Positions 1-11,166 of a stretch of 64,000 bases of DNA are shown here, one piece after another (positions within the stretch are counted from its first letter, which is position 1; every line of letters begins with the position of its first letter). The notes beneath the pieces were generated by a model. The model saw only the letters and a program-made list of their open reading frames with translations, made no database searches and was not told the DNA's origin. The stretch comes from Magnetococcales bacterium WMHbinv6. GTDB lineage: Bacteria > Pseudomonadota > Magnetococcia > Magnetococcales > Magnetaquicoccaceae. The stretch is taken from positions 1 to 64,000 of the forward strand of contig PDZV01000004.1 in the NCBI GenBank assembly GCA_002753135.1. Reading direction: 5' to 3'. The position numbers were made by a program, and so were the translations under genes.

Positions 1-1
1 A

Positions 2-48
2 CAGAGGCTCCGCCTCTGCACTCCGGCAGGGAGGATGATCCTCCCTGC
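2..48. repeat. Pair of adjacent palindromes, REP-like
   Basis: Two hairpin-forming sequences lie side by side downstream of ubiA. The first has 7-bp arms (CAGAGGC/GCCTCTG) at 2-18 with a 3-nt loop. The second has 11-bp arms (GCAGGGAGGAT and its complement) at 26-48 with a single central base. They contain no reading frame, and neither is followed by a T-run on either strand, so they look more like an extragenic palindromic repeat than an intrinsic terminator. The element may continue past the window edge. Confidence 0.5.
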
Positions 49-154
49 ACCCACCAGAACTTTGGCTTCAGTTTATTGCAAATGCAGCGATCCAGAGGAG
101 CTGAATAGTTACACCAAGAGATAAGGTGCCATCTTGGCCAATGCGACCAACATT

Positions 155-1018
155 CTAAGCCAACAAAAAACCAATCCAGATCCAGCCCCCAAGCCATTTA
201 TTGCTCACAAAGGCACGCAAATACTGACCGTTTGCACTGATGACTAACTGCCAGGCCATCTGTGCAGCTGCAAAAATCAGAACCAAATAATACAGCTGTG
301 AGGCTTGCAGCATCACGCCGGCGACAACCAGCAGCAGAAGAGTACAGAGATACAACAGAGCAACCATTGGTAATGCAAAGCTACCAAACAGTATGGCTGT
401 AGACTTAACCCCGATTCGCCTATCGTCTGCAATATCCATCATGGCATAAACGGTATCGTAGGCAGCCGCCCAGGTCAAAGTAGCCAAAAACAGCAGCCAA
501 GCAATCAGGCTTAATTGTTCGGTTTGTGCCCCCCAAGCAACCATACCCCCCCACCCAAAGGCTGCACCCAGATAGAATTGCGGCCAATGGACAAAACGCT
601 TGGTAAAAGGGTAGGAGACGGCCAAGAAAGCAGCAACAACACATAATTGCAAAGCAAACAGGTTCAGCTGCATGGCAAAAAACAAAGCAACAAGCATGAG
701 GCTCAACAACAACCTCTTTGCCATCAACACGGATATTCGACCTGCTGCAAGTGGACGATTTTTGGTACGCTTGACATGCGGATCAAAATCCCGATCGGCA
801 AGGTCGTTCATAACACAACCTGCAGAACGCATAATGAATGAGCCACAGCTGAAAATAAATACCATCATTAAACCAGGAAATTGTGGTTTTGCCGCCGCAA
901 AGAGTGACCACATTGCTGGCCACAGGACAAGCCATGTCCCAATTGGCTTGTCAACACGCATCAAGCGCAACATCTCCTGCACAATTGGCCAGGGTAAACG
1001 GTCAATCCAATGGGCCAT
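155..1018 (-). CDS. ubiA: 4-hydroxybenzoate polyprenyltransferase UbiA
   Basis: Membrane prenyltransferase that attaches the polyprenyl tail to 4-hydroxybenzoate in ubiquinone synthesis. The 287-residue protein is almost entirely hydrophobic helices and has the family's two Asp-rich, Mg-diphosphate-binding motifs: NDLADRDFD near residue 71 and DIADDRRIG near residue 195, followed by the usual KS. Length matches the family (about 290). Its ATG lies inside the 3' end of ubiC (17-nt overlap), so the two are probably translationally coupled and supply consecutive steps: UbiC makes the 4-hydroxybenzoate that UbiA prenylates. Confidence 0.95.
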   Translation of the reverse strand: MAHWIDRLPWPIVQEMLRLMRVDKPIGTWLVLWPAMWSLFAAAKPQFPGLMMVFIFSCGSFIMRSAGCVMNDLADRDFDPHVKRTKNRPLAAGRISVLMAKRLLLSLMLVALFFAMQLNLFALQLCVVAAFLAVSYPFTKRFVHWPQFYLGAAFGWGGMVAWGAQTEQLSLIAWLLFLATLTWAAAYDTVYAMMDIADDRRIGVKSTAILFGSFALPMVALLYLCTLLLLVVAGVMLQASQLYYLVLIFAAAQMAWQLVISANGQYLRAFVSNKWLGGWIWIGFLLA

Positions 1019-1601
1019 GACAACATTCCGGTAAAAAAATTTCTAAAATACGGGCTCGAATTTTCTGGTTGACCTGGAACAGGGATCGACGACACCAATA
1101 GGTCTGTTGCCCCTCGGTGGTAAAAGGCAATGCAGGGTGATCTATGCGGCACTCGGCAATCTGCACGTCACTCCTTTGCACCAATCCATCACGCTCAAGA
1201 AACAGGGAACCCAGGGGTTCGTCGCCCAATTCCAAAGCATTGCGGGCGGCCTCCGTCAACTGAGCCATGACAACTTCCGAGTAGGCAAACAGTTGCTCTC
1301 GCTCCTGTTGCAACAACCAGGCAGAACGAGAGAGAATAGTGGTACCAATCGGCAGAGTTTGTTGCGCTGCCCACATGAAGTTATCAGAGTCATCTATGGT
1401 ATGATAGGCCTGTTTTTGCACGCGAATACGCACTGGTTTTTGCCCACTTTGTTCCAAATAGCGCGTCAAGGAGTCGCGACAGCTTAGCGCAGCACACAAT
1501 TGTTTACGCACTGGTTTACCAAAAGCCGCAAAATACTCTTCCGGCACCAGCCAGCCATGCAGTGGTTGCATCACAAAGTGGGGTTCCATACCGCCTGTCA
1601 C
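1002..1601 (-). CDS. ubiC: Chorismate pyruvate-lyase UbiC
   Basis: Cytoplasmic enzyme removing pyruvate from chorismate to give 4-hydroxybenzoate, the first committed ubiquinone step. The 199-residue protein shows the UbiC pattern: a central LPIGTTILSRSAW segment, a LGDEPLGSLFLE segment like the family's LGxxPLGxxLF, then WCRRSLF and a final LEIFLPE. Overall similarity to the enteric enzyme is low but the motif order is preserved. GTG at 1601 is chosen because an AGGAGAGG Shine-Dalgarno sits about 7 nt upstream; ATG at 1589 is the alternative. Overlaps ubiA by 17 nt. Confidence 0.85.
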   Translation of the reverse strand: MTGGMEPHFVMQPLHGWLVPEEYFAAFGKPVRKQLCAALSCRDSLTRYLEQSGQKPVRIRVQKQAYHTIDDSDNFMWAAQQTLPIGTTILSRSAWLLQQEREQLFAYSEVVMAQLTEAARNALELGDEPLGSLFLERDGLVQRSDVQIAECRIDHPALPFTTEGQQTYWCRRSLFQVNQKIRARILEIFLPECCHGPLD

Positions 1602-1712
1602 GCCTTGTCCTCTCCTATAGCCATTCTAAGCATGCCATCACTCTCTGCACAGCGATTAAAGCATGGGGTGAATTTTGCAACCCTTGGTTTTGTTGCACTA
1701 TGCCATCTCCAA

Positions 1713-3581
1713 TTATTCTTGCCGACTCTCCAGATAGATCGACAGCAAAGTAATGGCAGAGGGCGTCATGCCGGAAATGCGACTCGCCTGACCTAAATTG
1801 GCTGGTTGTACGCGGGTCAGCTTTTGTTGCAACTCGATCGATAAACCAGGAATGCGATCCCAGACCATATCCTTGGGAATACGAACAGCCTCTGCCTTTT
1901 TCAGCCGCATGGCTTCACTCTCCTGCTTATGCAAATAGCCTTGATAACGAATATCGGTCAAGACCCGTTCCTGATGCTCTTCCGTTAAATCAGATAAGCC
2001 ACACTCATTGAAGATGGCCTGCTGATCAACATCCTCACGTTTTAGCCACTCCCAAGCAGTTCGCGTGTCTGCAAACAGGGCTGTCTGCTGCCCCTCTGCA
2101 TCCTCACCATCAACCAACCGTTTTGGTCGAATTTTTGTGCTTTGCAATTGCTCTCTGGCTTGATCGATACGGGCCATTTGTTCGGAAAAAAGCCGCCACC
2201 GTTGCTCATCAACCAACCCGACATGACGGCCAAGGGGGGTTAATCGTTCATCCGCATTGTCAATGCGCAGCAGTAAACGAAATTCTGCTCTGGAAGTAAA
2301 CATTCGATACGGTTCATCCACGCCCTGCGTAATCAGATCATCAATCATGACCCCCAAATAGGCCTGTGAGCGATCAATATGAACCGCAGCGTGCTGCAGA
2401 GAGTATCGACCAGCCTGCATCCCGGCAAAAAGACCTTGTGCGGCAGCCTCTTCATAGCCAGTTGTGCCATTAATCTGACCGGCACAATAGAGACCCTGCA
2501 CCCCCTTCACCGCCAAACTTTCATCCAACTGTCTGGGATCAACCATATCGTACTCGATTGCATATCCAGGTCGAAGAATTTCCACCTGCTCTAACCCGAC
2601 AATAGAACGTACCATTTGCCATTGCACATCGATGGGCAGGCTGGTTGAGATGCCATTGGGATATATTTCCCGTGTGTGATACCCCTCTGGTTCGAGAAAA
2701 ATTTGATGAGAATCACGCTCGGCAAAACGAACAACTTTATCTTCAATCGACGGACAATAGCGTGGACCTATGCCCTGAATCTGCCCTGAAAACAGTGGAG
2801 CCCGATGCAGATTGGCACGGATCAACTCCTGTGTCTGAGGGGTAGTGCGGGTTATATGACAGGGAATCTGCCGCCGTGTGATGGTTTTACTCAAAAAGGA
2901 AAATGGAACCGGCGGTTCATCGCCAGGCTGAACTTCACATCGGTTCCAGTCAATTGTATTGCCATCCAGGCGCGGTGGCGTACCTGTTTTTAAACGATAC
3001 ATTTGCAAACCCAACTCTTGCAAGCAAGGGGTAAGCGTTTGATTCGCCGCATCACCCAAACGGCCTGTTGCAAAAGTACGGGTACCAATATGGGCGAGTC
3101 CTCGTAAAAAGGTACCGGTTGTCAGAATAACAGCTTGGCAATCATACTTTTCCTGCCAATCGGTAACTATTCCCGTGATACGATTACCCTGCCACAACAA
3201 CTGCAACGCTTCTCCCTGACGCAGGGTCAAATTTGCCGTGGCGTCAAGAGCGGCACGCATTTCTCGCCGATAGTCGACCTTATCCATTTGCGCACGCGGT
3301 CCACGTACCGCTGGACCTTTGCGTCGATTCAACAAACGAAACTGAATACCAGCACGATCTGCAATCTGTCCCATCAATCCACCCAGGGCATCCACCTCTC
3401 GTACCAAATGCCCTTTGCCTAATCCGCCAATGGCTGGATTACAGGACATTTGACCAACAGTGTCCAAATTTTGCGTCAACAACAATGTTTTGACACCCAT
3501 CCTGGCCGCCGCCGCTGCTGCTTCACATCCGGCATGACCAGCACCAATAACAATTACAGCAAATGAACGATCACCCTTCAC
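1713..3581 (-). CDS. mnmG: tRNA uridine-5-carboxymethylaminomethyl modification enzyme MnmG (GidA)
   Basis: FAD protein that with MnmE installs the carboxymethylaminomethyl group at U34 of certain tRNAs. The 622-residue chain begins with the FAD-binding [10 protein letters not shown] motif (residues 13-22), followed by [17 protein letters not shown] (about 46-62) and the [10 protein letters not shown] signature near residue 375. Length is typical. The start codon is GTG (3581); a parS-like palindrome lies 18-33 nt upstream of it. mnmE is just upstream on the same strand, so the two partner subunits are likely co-transcribed. The rsmG-parA-parB genes that often follow mnmG are absent; ubiC follows instead. 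Confidence 0.97.
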   Translation of the reverse strand: MKGDRSFAVIVIGAGHAGCEAAAAAARMGVKTLLLTQNLDTVGQMSCNPAIGGLGKGHLVREVDALGGLMGQIADRAGIQFRLLNRRKGPAVRGPRAQMDKVDYRREMRAALDATANLTLRQGEALQLLWQGNRITGIVTDWQEKYDCQAVILTTGTFLRGLAHIGTRTFATGRLGDAANQTLTPCLQELGLQMYRLKTGTPPRLDGNTIDWNRCEVQPGDEPPVPFSFLSKTITRRQIPCHITRTTPQTQELIRANLHRAPLFSGQIQGIGPRYCPSIEDKVVRFAERDSHQIFLEPEGYHTREIYPNGISTSLPIDVQWQMVRSIVGLEQVEILRPGYAIEYDMVDPRQLDESLAVKGVQGLYCAGQINGTTGYEEAAAQGLFAGMQAGRYSLQHAAVHIDRSQAYLGVMIDDLITQGVDEPYRMFTSRAEFRLLLRIDNADERLTPLGRHVGLVDEQRWRLFSEQMARIDQAREQLQSTKIRPKRLVDGEDAEGQQTALFADTRTAWEWLKREDVDQQAIFNECGLSDLTEEHQERVLTDIRYQGYLHKQESEAMRLKKAEAVRIPKDMVWDRIPGLSIELQQKLTRVQPANLGQASRISGMTPSAITLLSIYLESRQE

Positions 3582-3598
3582 ACTCGTTCCCTCATAGC

Positions 3599-3614
3599 GG
3601 TTTCACGTGAAACT
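3599..3614. promoter_or_regulatory. parS centromere-like site
   Basis: The 14-bp core GTTTCACGTGAAAC at 3600-3613 is a perfect palindrome identical to the core of the conserved chromosomal parS site (consensus TGTTTCACGTGAAACA); only the two outermost bases differ. It lies between mnmG and mnmE, genes that flank parAB and parS near many bacterial origins. ParB is expected to nucleate here. parA and parB are not in the window. Confidence 0.85.
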
Positions 3615-3640
3615 ACACATCAGATATTAATTGACTGCAA

Positions 3641-5044
3641 CTATTTTCCAATACAAAACTGGGAAAAAAGCTGATCTAAAAACGTTTCATAACGGGTTTC
3701 TCCAACCAGTTCTCCGACTACCTGTAACGCCTCACGTAAATGCAGCGCTATCAACTCACCAGATCGTTGCTGCTGCAGCAACTGGCGAGCCTGCTCAATG
3801 GTATAGGCACAACGATCTATCACTTCCCGTTGCCGAGCCAATAACAAAATTGACCCTTCTTCCGCGCCATCATGACGGGCAAAAAGTTTGACAATCTGCT
3901 GCTGAAGCTGCTGTATTCCCTCTCCTGTACGGCAGGAAAGGGGAAGAACCGTAAAACTTTCCCCCAATGGTAAAGAAAAAGGAGAAGGAGGATCTGTCAA
4001 CAAATCCATCTTATTAGCAACCAATAAAAGACGATCGGGTCCAATCTCTTCGGCCATCTGTCGCTCTGCAGGCGCTAATCCGTCGCGAACATCGTAGAGC
4101 AAAAGCACACCATCTGCCTGCGTAATCCGCTCTTTGGCGCGTCGAATTCCCTCCATTTCAACCCACTCGCTGCTATCCCGCAGACCAGCGGTATCGGCCA
4201 AGGTAAATGGCATGCCAGACCACTCAACACCATGTTCGTTGATGTCACGTGTCGTACCAGGAACAGCCGAAACAATCGCCTTTTCCCGGCCAATCAACTG
4301 GTTGAACAAACTGGACTTGCCAACATTGGGACGTCCTGCTATCACCAGATCCAGACCATTCTGCCATTGTCTGCCTGTGACTGCACTGGCTTGCAAAAGT
4401 CTTAATTGATCACTGATGTTGCTCAGAAGGCTGCATTGTCGCTGGCTGTCAAGTACATCAATCTCTTCGTCAGAAAAATCCAGACCAGCCTCTACCTGAA
4501 TCAACAGATCGAGAATGGCTTGCCGAAGCTTCTGCATAGAGAGAGACAACGAGCCTTGCATCTGGCGCGCAGCCTCGCGGGCAGCTTTGAGCGATTTGGC
4601 ATGTATTAAAGCCATCAACGCCTCAGCTTGTGTCAAGTCCAATTTTCCATTGGCAAACGCTCTGCGCGAAAACTCACCCGGCCTGGCTACCCGAACACCT
4701 TGTTGTGACATTAAATGGAAGAGTCGCTGTACGATAATCGGCGAGCCATGGCAGTGAATCTCCATTTGCGATTCACCGGTAAAGGAGTGCGGTGCTGGAA
4801 AGTAGACCACCAAACATTGATCCAATACTGTCAGATCTTCAGGTTCCACGACTTGAACAAGGACCATTTTACGCGGTTGTAACTGCTGCAAAGAGGGCAC
4901 GACGCCACTGGGCATGCGCAGCAAAGGCAAAAGCAGCTCCGGTAAGCCGTGCCCACTGAGTCGAATAACTGCAACACCAGAACTGCCGGTTGGTGTTGCC
5001 AAACCGGCAATCAATTCAGCAGATGAATCGTCTGTTCTACTCAT
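3641..5044 (-). CDS. mnmE: tRNA modification GTPase MnmE (TrmE)
   Basis: GTPase partner of MnmG in U34 tRNA modification, also using a formyl-tetrahydrofolate-type cofactor. From ATG 5044 the protein is 467 residues: an N-terminal folate-binding domain (ATPTGSSGVAVIRLSG), a helical domain, an inserted G domain with P-loop GRPNVGKSS, G2/G3 elements (PGTTRD, DTAG) and NKMD, and the family's terminal C-I-G-K. A TTG at 5071 is in frame but has no Shine-Dalgarno and adds residues outside the family pattern, so the ATG is preferred. Confidence 0.96.
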   Translation of the reverse strand: MSRTDDSSAELIAGLATPTGSSGVAVIRLSGHGLPELLLPLLRMPSGVVPSLQQLQPRKMVLVQVVEPEDLTVLDQCLVVYFPAPHSFTGESQMEIHCHGSPIIVQRLFHLMSQQGVRVARPGEFSRRAFANGKLDLTQAEALMALIHAKSLKAAREAARQMQGSLSLSMQKLRQAILDLLIQVEAGLDFSDEEIDVLDSQRQCSLLSNISDQLRLLQASAVTGRQWQNGLDLVIAGRPNVGKSSLFNQLIGREKAIVSAVPGTTRDINEHGVEWSGMPFTLADTAGLRDSSEWVEMEGIRRAKERITQADGVLLLYDVRDGLAPAERQMAEEIGPDRLLLVANKMDLLTDPPSPFSLPLGESFTVLPLSCRTGEGIQQLQQQIVKLFARHDGAEEGSILLLARQREVIDRCAYTIEQARQLLQQQRSGELIALHLREALQVVGELVGETRYETFLDQLFSQFCIGK

Positions 5045-5142
5045 TCTTAACCATTGCACCGTCAAAGCCAAGATCGAACGCGCCCATTCATAAATCGAAT
5101 TAACGTCTGTTTCTGAATTATAAAATACACATTTACAATGAA

Positions 5143-5174
5143 TAAATAAAATTTAGTATGCTAAATTTTATTTA
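5143..5174. terminator. AT-only perfect hairpin between tsaC and mnmE
   Basis: A 14-bp perfect stem with a TATG loop: left arm 5143-5156, right arm 5161-5174. Only the innermost pair is G-C. It lies 36 nt past the tsaC stop and about 100 nt before mnmE on the same strand. It may end tsaC transcripts or mark an AT-rich protein-binding site; the lack of GC pairs makes a standard intrinsic terminator doubtful. Confidence 0.4.
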
Positions 5175-5209
5175 ATAGATACAGTTTGCTGCTCCCAAAA
5201 AGCCGCAAC

Positions 5210-5857
5210 TCATGCACCACATTTATTACAGGAAACGCCCAATGCGGCAAGAAAGGATTCAATTGTCTGCCAAGCAACGGCACCATGGCGTATCAGAACA
5301 ACCTGCTGTTGATCAATTTTAACAATGGTCGAAGGGGTTACGTTATGCGCAACTTCCCCTGGAACAATGTATGCCAGTTGCCTGCCCCATCGTCGATGAA
5401 TCTCCGGTGCCGATTGCGCAGGAGGGTCTCCGGAACCATTGGCACTGGTTGAAATCAACGGACTTTGCCACTGGTTCATGATCTCCTGGACCACCGGGGA
5501 AGAGGAGTGGCGCAGCGCAAGCCATCCACTTCCTCCCGTCACTTCTGGCGGGATATGTTGTTGTGCTGGCAACAATAAAGTCAATGGACCAGGCCAAAAA
5601 TGATCCATGAAAAGAGAGGCCAACGGCGCAATGCCTGCGGTCAACCGAGGCACAAAAGAGCGATCCGGAATCAGCAAGAGCATGCCCTTCTCCTGCGCTC
5701 GCCCTTTTAATTGCAACAATTTTTCAATTGCGGCAGGTTGCCAGGGATCAACCGCAAAGCCATACACTGTCTCCGTGGGATGCGCCACCACCTGACCATC
5801 GCGCAGCGCCTGACAGACAGATCCCACCATCTCTTCATCCAGGTGAAATTTTTTCAT
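5210..5857 (-). CDS. tsaC: TsaC/Sua5 family L-threonylcarbamoyladenylate synthase
   Basis: Makes threonylcarbamoyl-AMP from threonine, bicarbonate and ATP for the t6A37 modification of ANN-decoding tRNAs. Seen in the 215-residue protein: the PTETVYG motif (about 27-33), the LKGR element, the FWPGPLTLLL stretch, STSAN (about 137-141) and PSTIV (about 178-182), all hallmarks of the YrdC fold. Its length fits the short TsaC form lacking the C-terminal Sua5 domain. YciO-type paralogs share much of this pattern, but the STSAN and PSTIV motifs favour TsaC. It starts at ATG 5857 and diverges from the atp operon. Confidence 0.88.
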   Translation of the reverse strand: MKKFHLDEEMVGSVCQALRDGQVVAHPTETVYGFAVDPWQPAAIEKLLQLKGRAQEKGMLLLIPDRSFVPRLTAGIAPLASLFMDHFWPGPLTLLLPAQQHIPPEVTGGSGWLALRHSSSPVVQEIMNQWQSPLISTSANGSGDPPAQSAPEIHRRWGRQLAYIVPGEVAHNVTPSTIVKIDQQQVVLIRHGAVAWQTIESFLAALGVSCNKCGA

Positions 5858-6074
5858 TTCTAGCCAGTTTCACGTACAAATTTTGACAAATCCCATCCTG
5901 AAAACGGCTTTATTACAGGAAGCTGCAGGAAGGGAAACATTTCGGTTGCAATTTTTGAAAAAAGGCGGTTGAACCTTTTCTGTAACTATGCTAAACCTCT
6001 CAGACGACCCGGGGAAACCTTATACGAGTTTTACTGCCGGGTAAACAGGCTTCCGTCGGGAGGAATCGTTCACC

Positions 6075-6614
6075 GTGCACGAAAGTACCTTAGCTAAACG
6101 ATACGCCAATGCTTTGGCTGAGCTGGCTATCGAAGATAAACAGCTGGAGACGGTTGGCAAGGATCTGAACCGCTTCCTGGAGCTTTTCACATCGCTTCCG
6201 GAGTTGCGCTTTTTGTTGACCAGCCCGACATCCGAAAGCAAAGAGCAGCATGCCATTTTGGCAACTTACTTGGGCAAGGCCAATCCGGCGGAGATCACGC
6301 GCAACTTTTTGCGCTTGCTGGTCGACAAACGCCGCATGTCACTGATCGAATCGATTGTCGTCGCGTACAATCTATTCATGGATCAACGGGCCGGCAAAAT
6401 GGCCGTCAAGGTGAAAGTATTAGTACCTTTAACCAATGCTCAGACCACACAGATGCAATCCACCCTCTCATCCATAACCGGCAAATCGGTTCGTCTGGAA
6501 GTGGATACCGATCCCGATATTTTGGGTGGCATGGTCATCACCATGGGCAGCATCATGGTCGATTATTCGGTTCGGAATCATTTAACTCGTTTAAAAGCCA
6601 GCATGAGAGGGTAA
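6075..6614 (+). CDS. atpH: ATP synthase F1 delta subunit
   Basis: Stator subunit linking F1 to the F0 b-subunits (OSCP family). The 179-residue protein has the typical N-terminal helical bundle ([11 protein letters not shown]) and the conserved C-terminal region ending [23 protein letters not shown]. It starts with GTG; a GGGAGG sequence lies about 11 nt upstream, a little far. First gene of atpHAGDC, all plus strand with short gaps. The F0 genes (a, c, b) are not adjacent, as in Alphaproteobacteria, where F0 and F1 genes form separate operons. The 217-nt region before it must hold the operon promoter, but no convincing sigma70 pair was found. Confidence 0.95.
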   Translation: MHESTLAKRYANALAELAIEDKQLETVGKDLNRFLELFTSLPELRFLLTSPTSESKEQHAILATYLGKANPAEITRNFLRLLVDKRRMSLIESIVVAYNLFMDQRAGKMAVKVKVLVPLTNAQTTQMQSTLSSITGKSVRLEVDTDPDILGGMVITMGSIMVDYSVRNHLTRLKASMRG

Positions 6615-6619
6615 TCCCG

Positions 6620-8212
6620 ATGCAGATCAGCGTCGCCGAAATCAGCGCAATTATCAAAAAGCAGATCGCCGGCTATGGCCAGGAAGCTGAAATCTCCGAG
6701 GTCGGAGAAACCATCGCCGTTGGGGACGGTATTGCCCGCGCATACGGCCTGGACAAAGTGATGGCCGGCGAAATGGTGGAATTTGATGACGGAACCCAGG
6801 GTATGGCACTTAACCTGGAAGAAGATAATGTTGGTATCGTCATCTTTGGTTCCGATGTGGGCATCAAGGAGGGATCGCGGGTCAAACGGACCGGACGCAT
6901 TGTGGATGTGCCTGTCGGCAAGGCGCTGCTGGGCCGGGTTGTGGACGGGTTGGGAAACCCTATCGATGGCAAGGGTCCCGTGCAAAGCGAAGAACGGCAA
7001 GTGGTGGAGAAAATTGCACCCGGCATCATTACCCGCAAGTCGGTGCATGAACCTCTCTATACCGGCTTGAAAGCGCTGGATGCCCTGGTTCCCATCGGTC
7101 GCGGTCAGCGTGAATTGATTATTGGTGACCGGCAAACCGGCAAGACCGCCGTGGCCATCGATACCATCATCAACCAAAAGCGGACGCATGAGACCAATAA
7201 ACCGGTCTATTGCATCTATGTCGCCATCGGGCAAAAGCGGTCCACGGTGGCAAAAGTGGTAAAAACGTTGGAAAGCCATGGGGCAATGGCCTATACCACT
7301 GTGGTTGCCGCCACCGCCTCCGATCCGGCACCGATGCAGTTTTTGGCTCCGTACACCGGTTGCACCATGGGCGAATATTTCCGCGATAACGGTATGCATG
7401 CGCTGATTGTCTATGATGATTTGTCCAAGCAGGCAGTCGCCTACCGGCAAATGTCTTTGATTCTGCGCCGTCCGCCGGGTCGTGAAGCCTATCCGGGTGA
7501 CGTCTTCTATCTCCATTCGCGCTTGCTGGAACGTGCTGCCAAACTCAATGAAAATTATGGTAGTGGTTCATTGACTGCTCTGCCGATCATCGAAACGCAG
7601 GGAGGTGACGTTTCCGCCTACATTCCCACCAACGTGATTTCCATTACCGACGGTCAAATTTTCCTGGAATCGGATCTGTTCTATTCCGGTATGCGCCCTG
7701 CCATTTCGGTTGGTCTGTCGGTTTCGCGGGTGGGTGGTTCGGCCCAGGTAAAAGCAACCAAACAGGTTGCAGGCTCTCTGCGTCTTGACCTGGCACAATT
7801 CCGGGAAATGGCAGCATTTGCCCAGTTTGGTTCCGATCTGGATGCCTCAACCTTGAAATTGATCCATCGCGGTGAACGGTTGATGGAGTTGCTCAAACAA
7901 CCGCAATATCAACCGCTCTCCATGGAAGAGCAGGTGGTTGTGTTGTTCGCTGGTACCCGTGGTTTGCTGGATAATGTTGCTGTCAAACGGGTCAATCAGG
8001 TGGAAAAAGCCATTCTGGAATATTTCCGCACGCAGCAAAAAGATTTGCTGTCTACCATCCGCCAGGATGAAAAACTGACCGATGCCACGGAAAAGCGCCT
8101 GCAGGATGCCCTGCATCGCTTCATCAGCAAATACGAAGGTGGTGGAGAGGAGGACAACGTAACCAAAGCGCTGGCAGATCAGGTGGAACATTTGATGCAC
8201 ACCACGGCCTGA
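6620..8212 (+). CDS. atpA: ATP synthase F1 alpha subunit
   Basis: Noncatalytic nucleotide-binding subunit of F1. P-loop GDRQTGKT near residue 170, the alpha signature [14 protein letters not shown] near residue 364, and a conserved N-terminal beta-barrel. At 530 residues it is about 15-25 longer than most bacterial alphas (502-515); the surplus is at the C-terminus after the usual FISKYE-type end, as a polar tail with GGGEEDN. A GAGAGGG Shine-Dalgarno precedes the ATG, which lies 5 nt past the atpH stop. Confidence 0.98.
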   Translation: MQISVAEISAIIKKQIAGYGQEAEISEVGETIAVGDGIARAYGLDKVMAGEMVEFDDGTQGMALNLEEDNVGIVIFGSDVGIKEGSRVKRTGRIVDVPVGKALLGRVVDGLGNPIDGKGPVQSEERQVVEKIAPGIITRKSVHEPLYTGLKALDALVPIGRGQRELIIGDRQTGKTAVAIDTIINQKRTHETNKPVYCIYVAIGQKRSTVAKVVKTLESHGAMAYTTVVAATASDPAPMQFLAPYTGCTMGEYFRDNGMHALIVYDDLSKQAVAYRQMSLILRRPPGREAYPGDVFYLHSRLLERAAKLNENYGSGSLTALPIIETQGGDVSAYIPTNVISITDGQIFLESDLFYSGMRPAISVGLSVSRVGGSAQVKATKQVAGSLRLDLAQFREMAAFAQFGSDLDASTLKLIHRGERLMELLKQPQYQPLSMEEQVVVLFAGTRGLLDNVAVKRVNQVEKAILEYFRTQQKDLLSTIRQDEKLTDATEKRLQDALHRFISKYEGGGEEDNVTKALADQVEHLMHTTA

Positions 8213-8257
8213 TCCGGGGGTCTCAGTGACATCTTTCCAATGGGGAGTCGCTAAAAG

Positions 8258-10607
<2,350 letters not shown>

Positions 10608-10639
10608 TCTGGAAAAGCCCTTGGTTCAGGAGATATGGT

Positions 10640-11062
10640 GTGGCGGTTACCTTTCACTTTGATCTGGTTACTCCAGAAAAGCAGGTTCTTTCCCAGCAAG
10701 AGGTGATGTTGACCATCCCTGGTGCAGAAGGCTATTTCGGTGTTTTGCCTGGTCATACACCGTTGGTCACTTTGTTGGCAGCTGGAGTCTTGACGCTGGG
10801 AGAAGGGCGTGATGCTGTCCGTTACGCCATTGCTGGCGGCTATGCCGAGGTGTTACCAGATCGCACCACCATTCTCGCTGATCGGGTTCAATGTTGGAAC
10901 AGCGTCGATACGGCAGCTGTTGAAGCGGAACGAAGAGAAGCGGTTGAACGGGAGAGGGCCAGTCGTGACGAAGAGAAAACCAATCGCTATTGGCAAAGAC
11001 GTGTGGCTTTTGCCCAACTCTGCCTGGATGTACACAGGGATTATCTGAATCGTAACTCCTGA
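10640..11062 (+). CDS. atpC: ATP synthase F1 epsilon subunit
   Basis: Regulatory epsilon subunit at the F1-F0 interface. The 140-residue protein has the N-terminal beta-sandwich signature (LVTPEKQVLSQQEVMLTIPGAEGYFGVLPGHTP in outline, residues 8-40) and a C-terminal helical hairpin (ERREAVERERASRDEE). It starts with GTG after a CAGGAG Shine-Dalgarno and lies 32 nt after atpD. Last gene of the F1 cluster; about 100 nt separate it from glmU, with no clear terminator between, so read-through into glmU is possible. Confidence 0.95.
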   Translation: MAVTFHFDLVTPEKQVLSQQEVMLTIPGAEGYFGVLPGHTPLVTLLAAGVLTLGEGRDAVRYAIAGGYAEVLPDRTTILADRVQCWNSVDTAAVEAERREAVERERASRDEEKTNRYWQRRVAFAQLCLDVHRDYLNRNS

Positions 11063-11166
11063 TTAATAGAGTAGTTTTCTGTTGTTTCATCTGCTGCGGG
11101 ATTTTCAGGGATAGATTATCTTTGAGATCCTGCAGTTTTCTTTTTGTGCCAGTGGGTACGCCGCCT

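Noticed and set aside
6578-7516. Long minus-strand open frames opposite atpA (also 7847-8815 and 9114-10055)
   Set aside because: They are His/Gln-rich translations opposite highly conserved atp genes with no family features.
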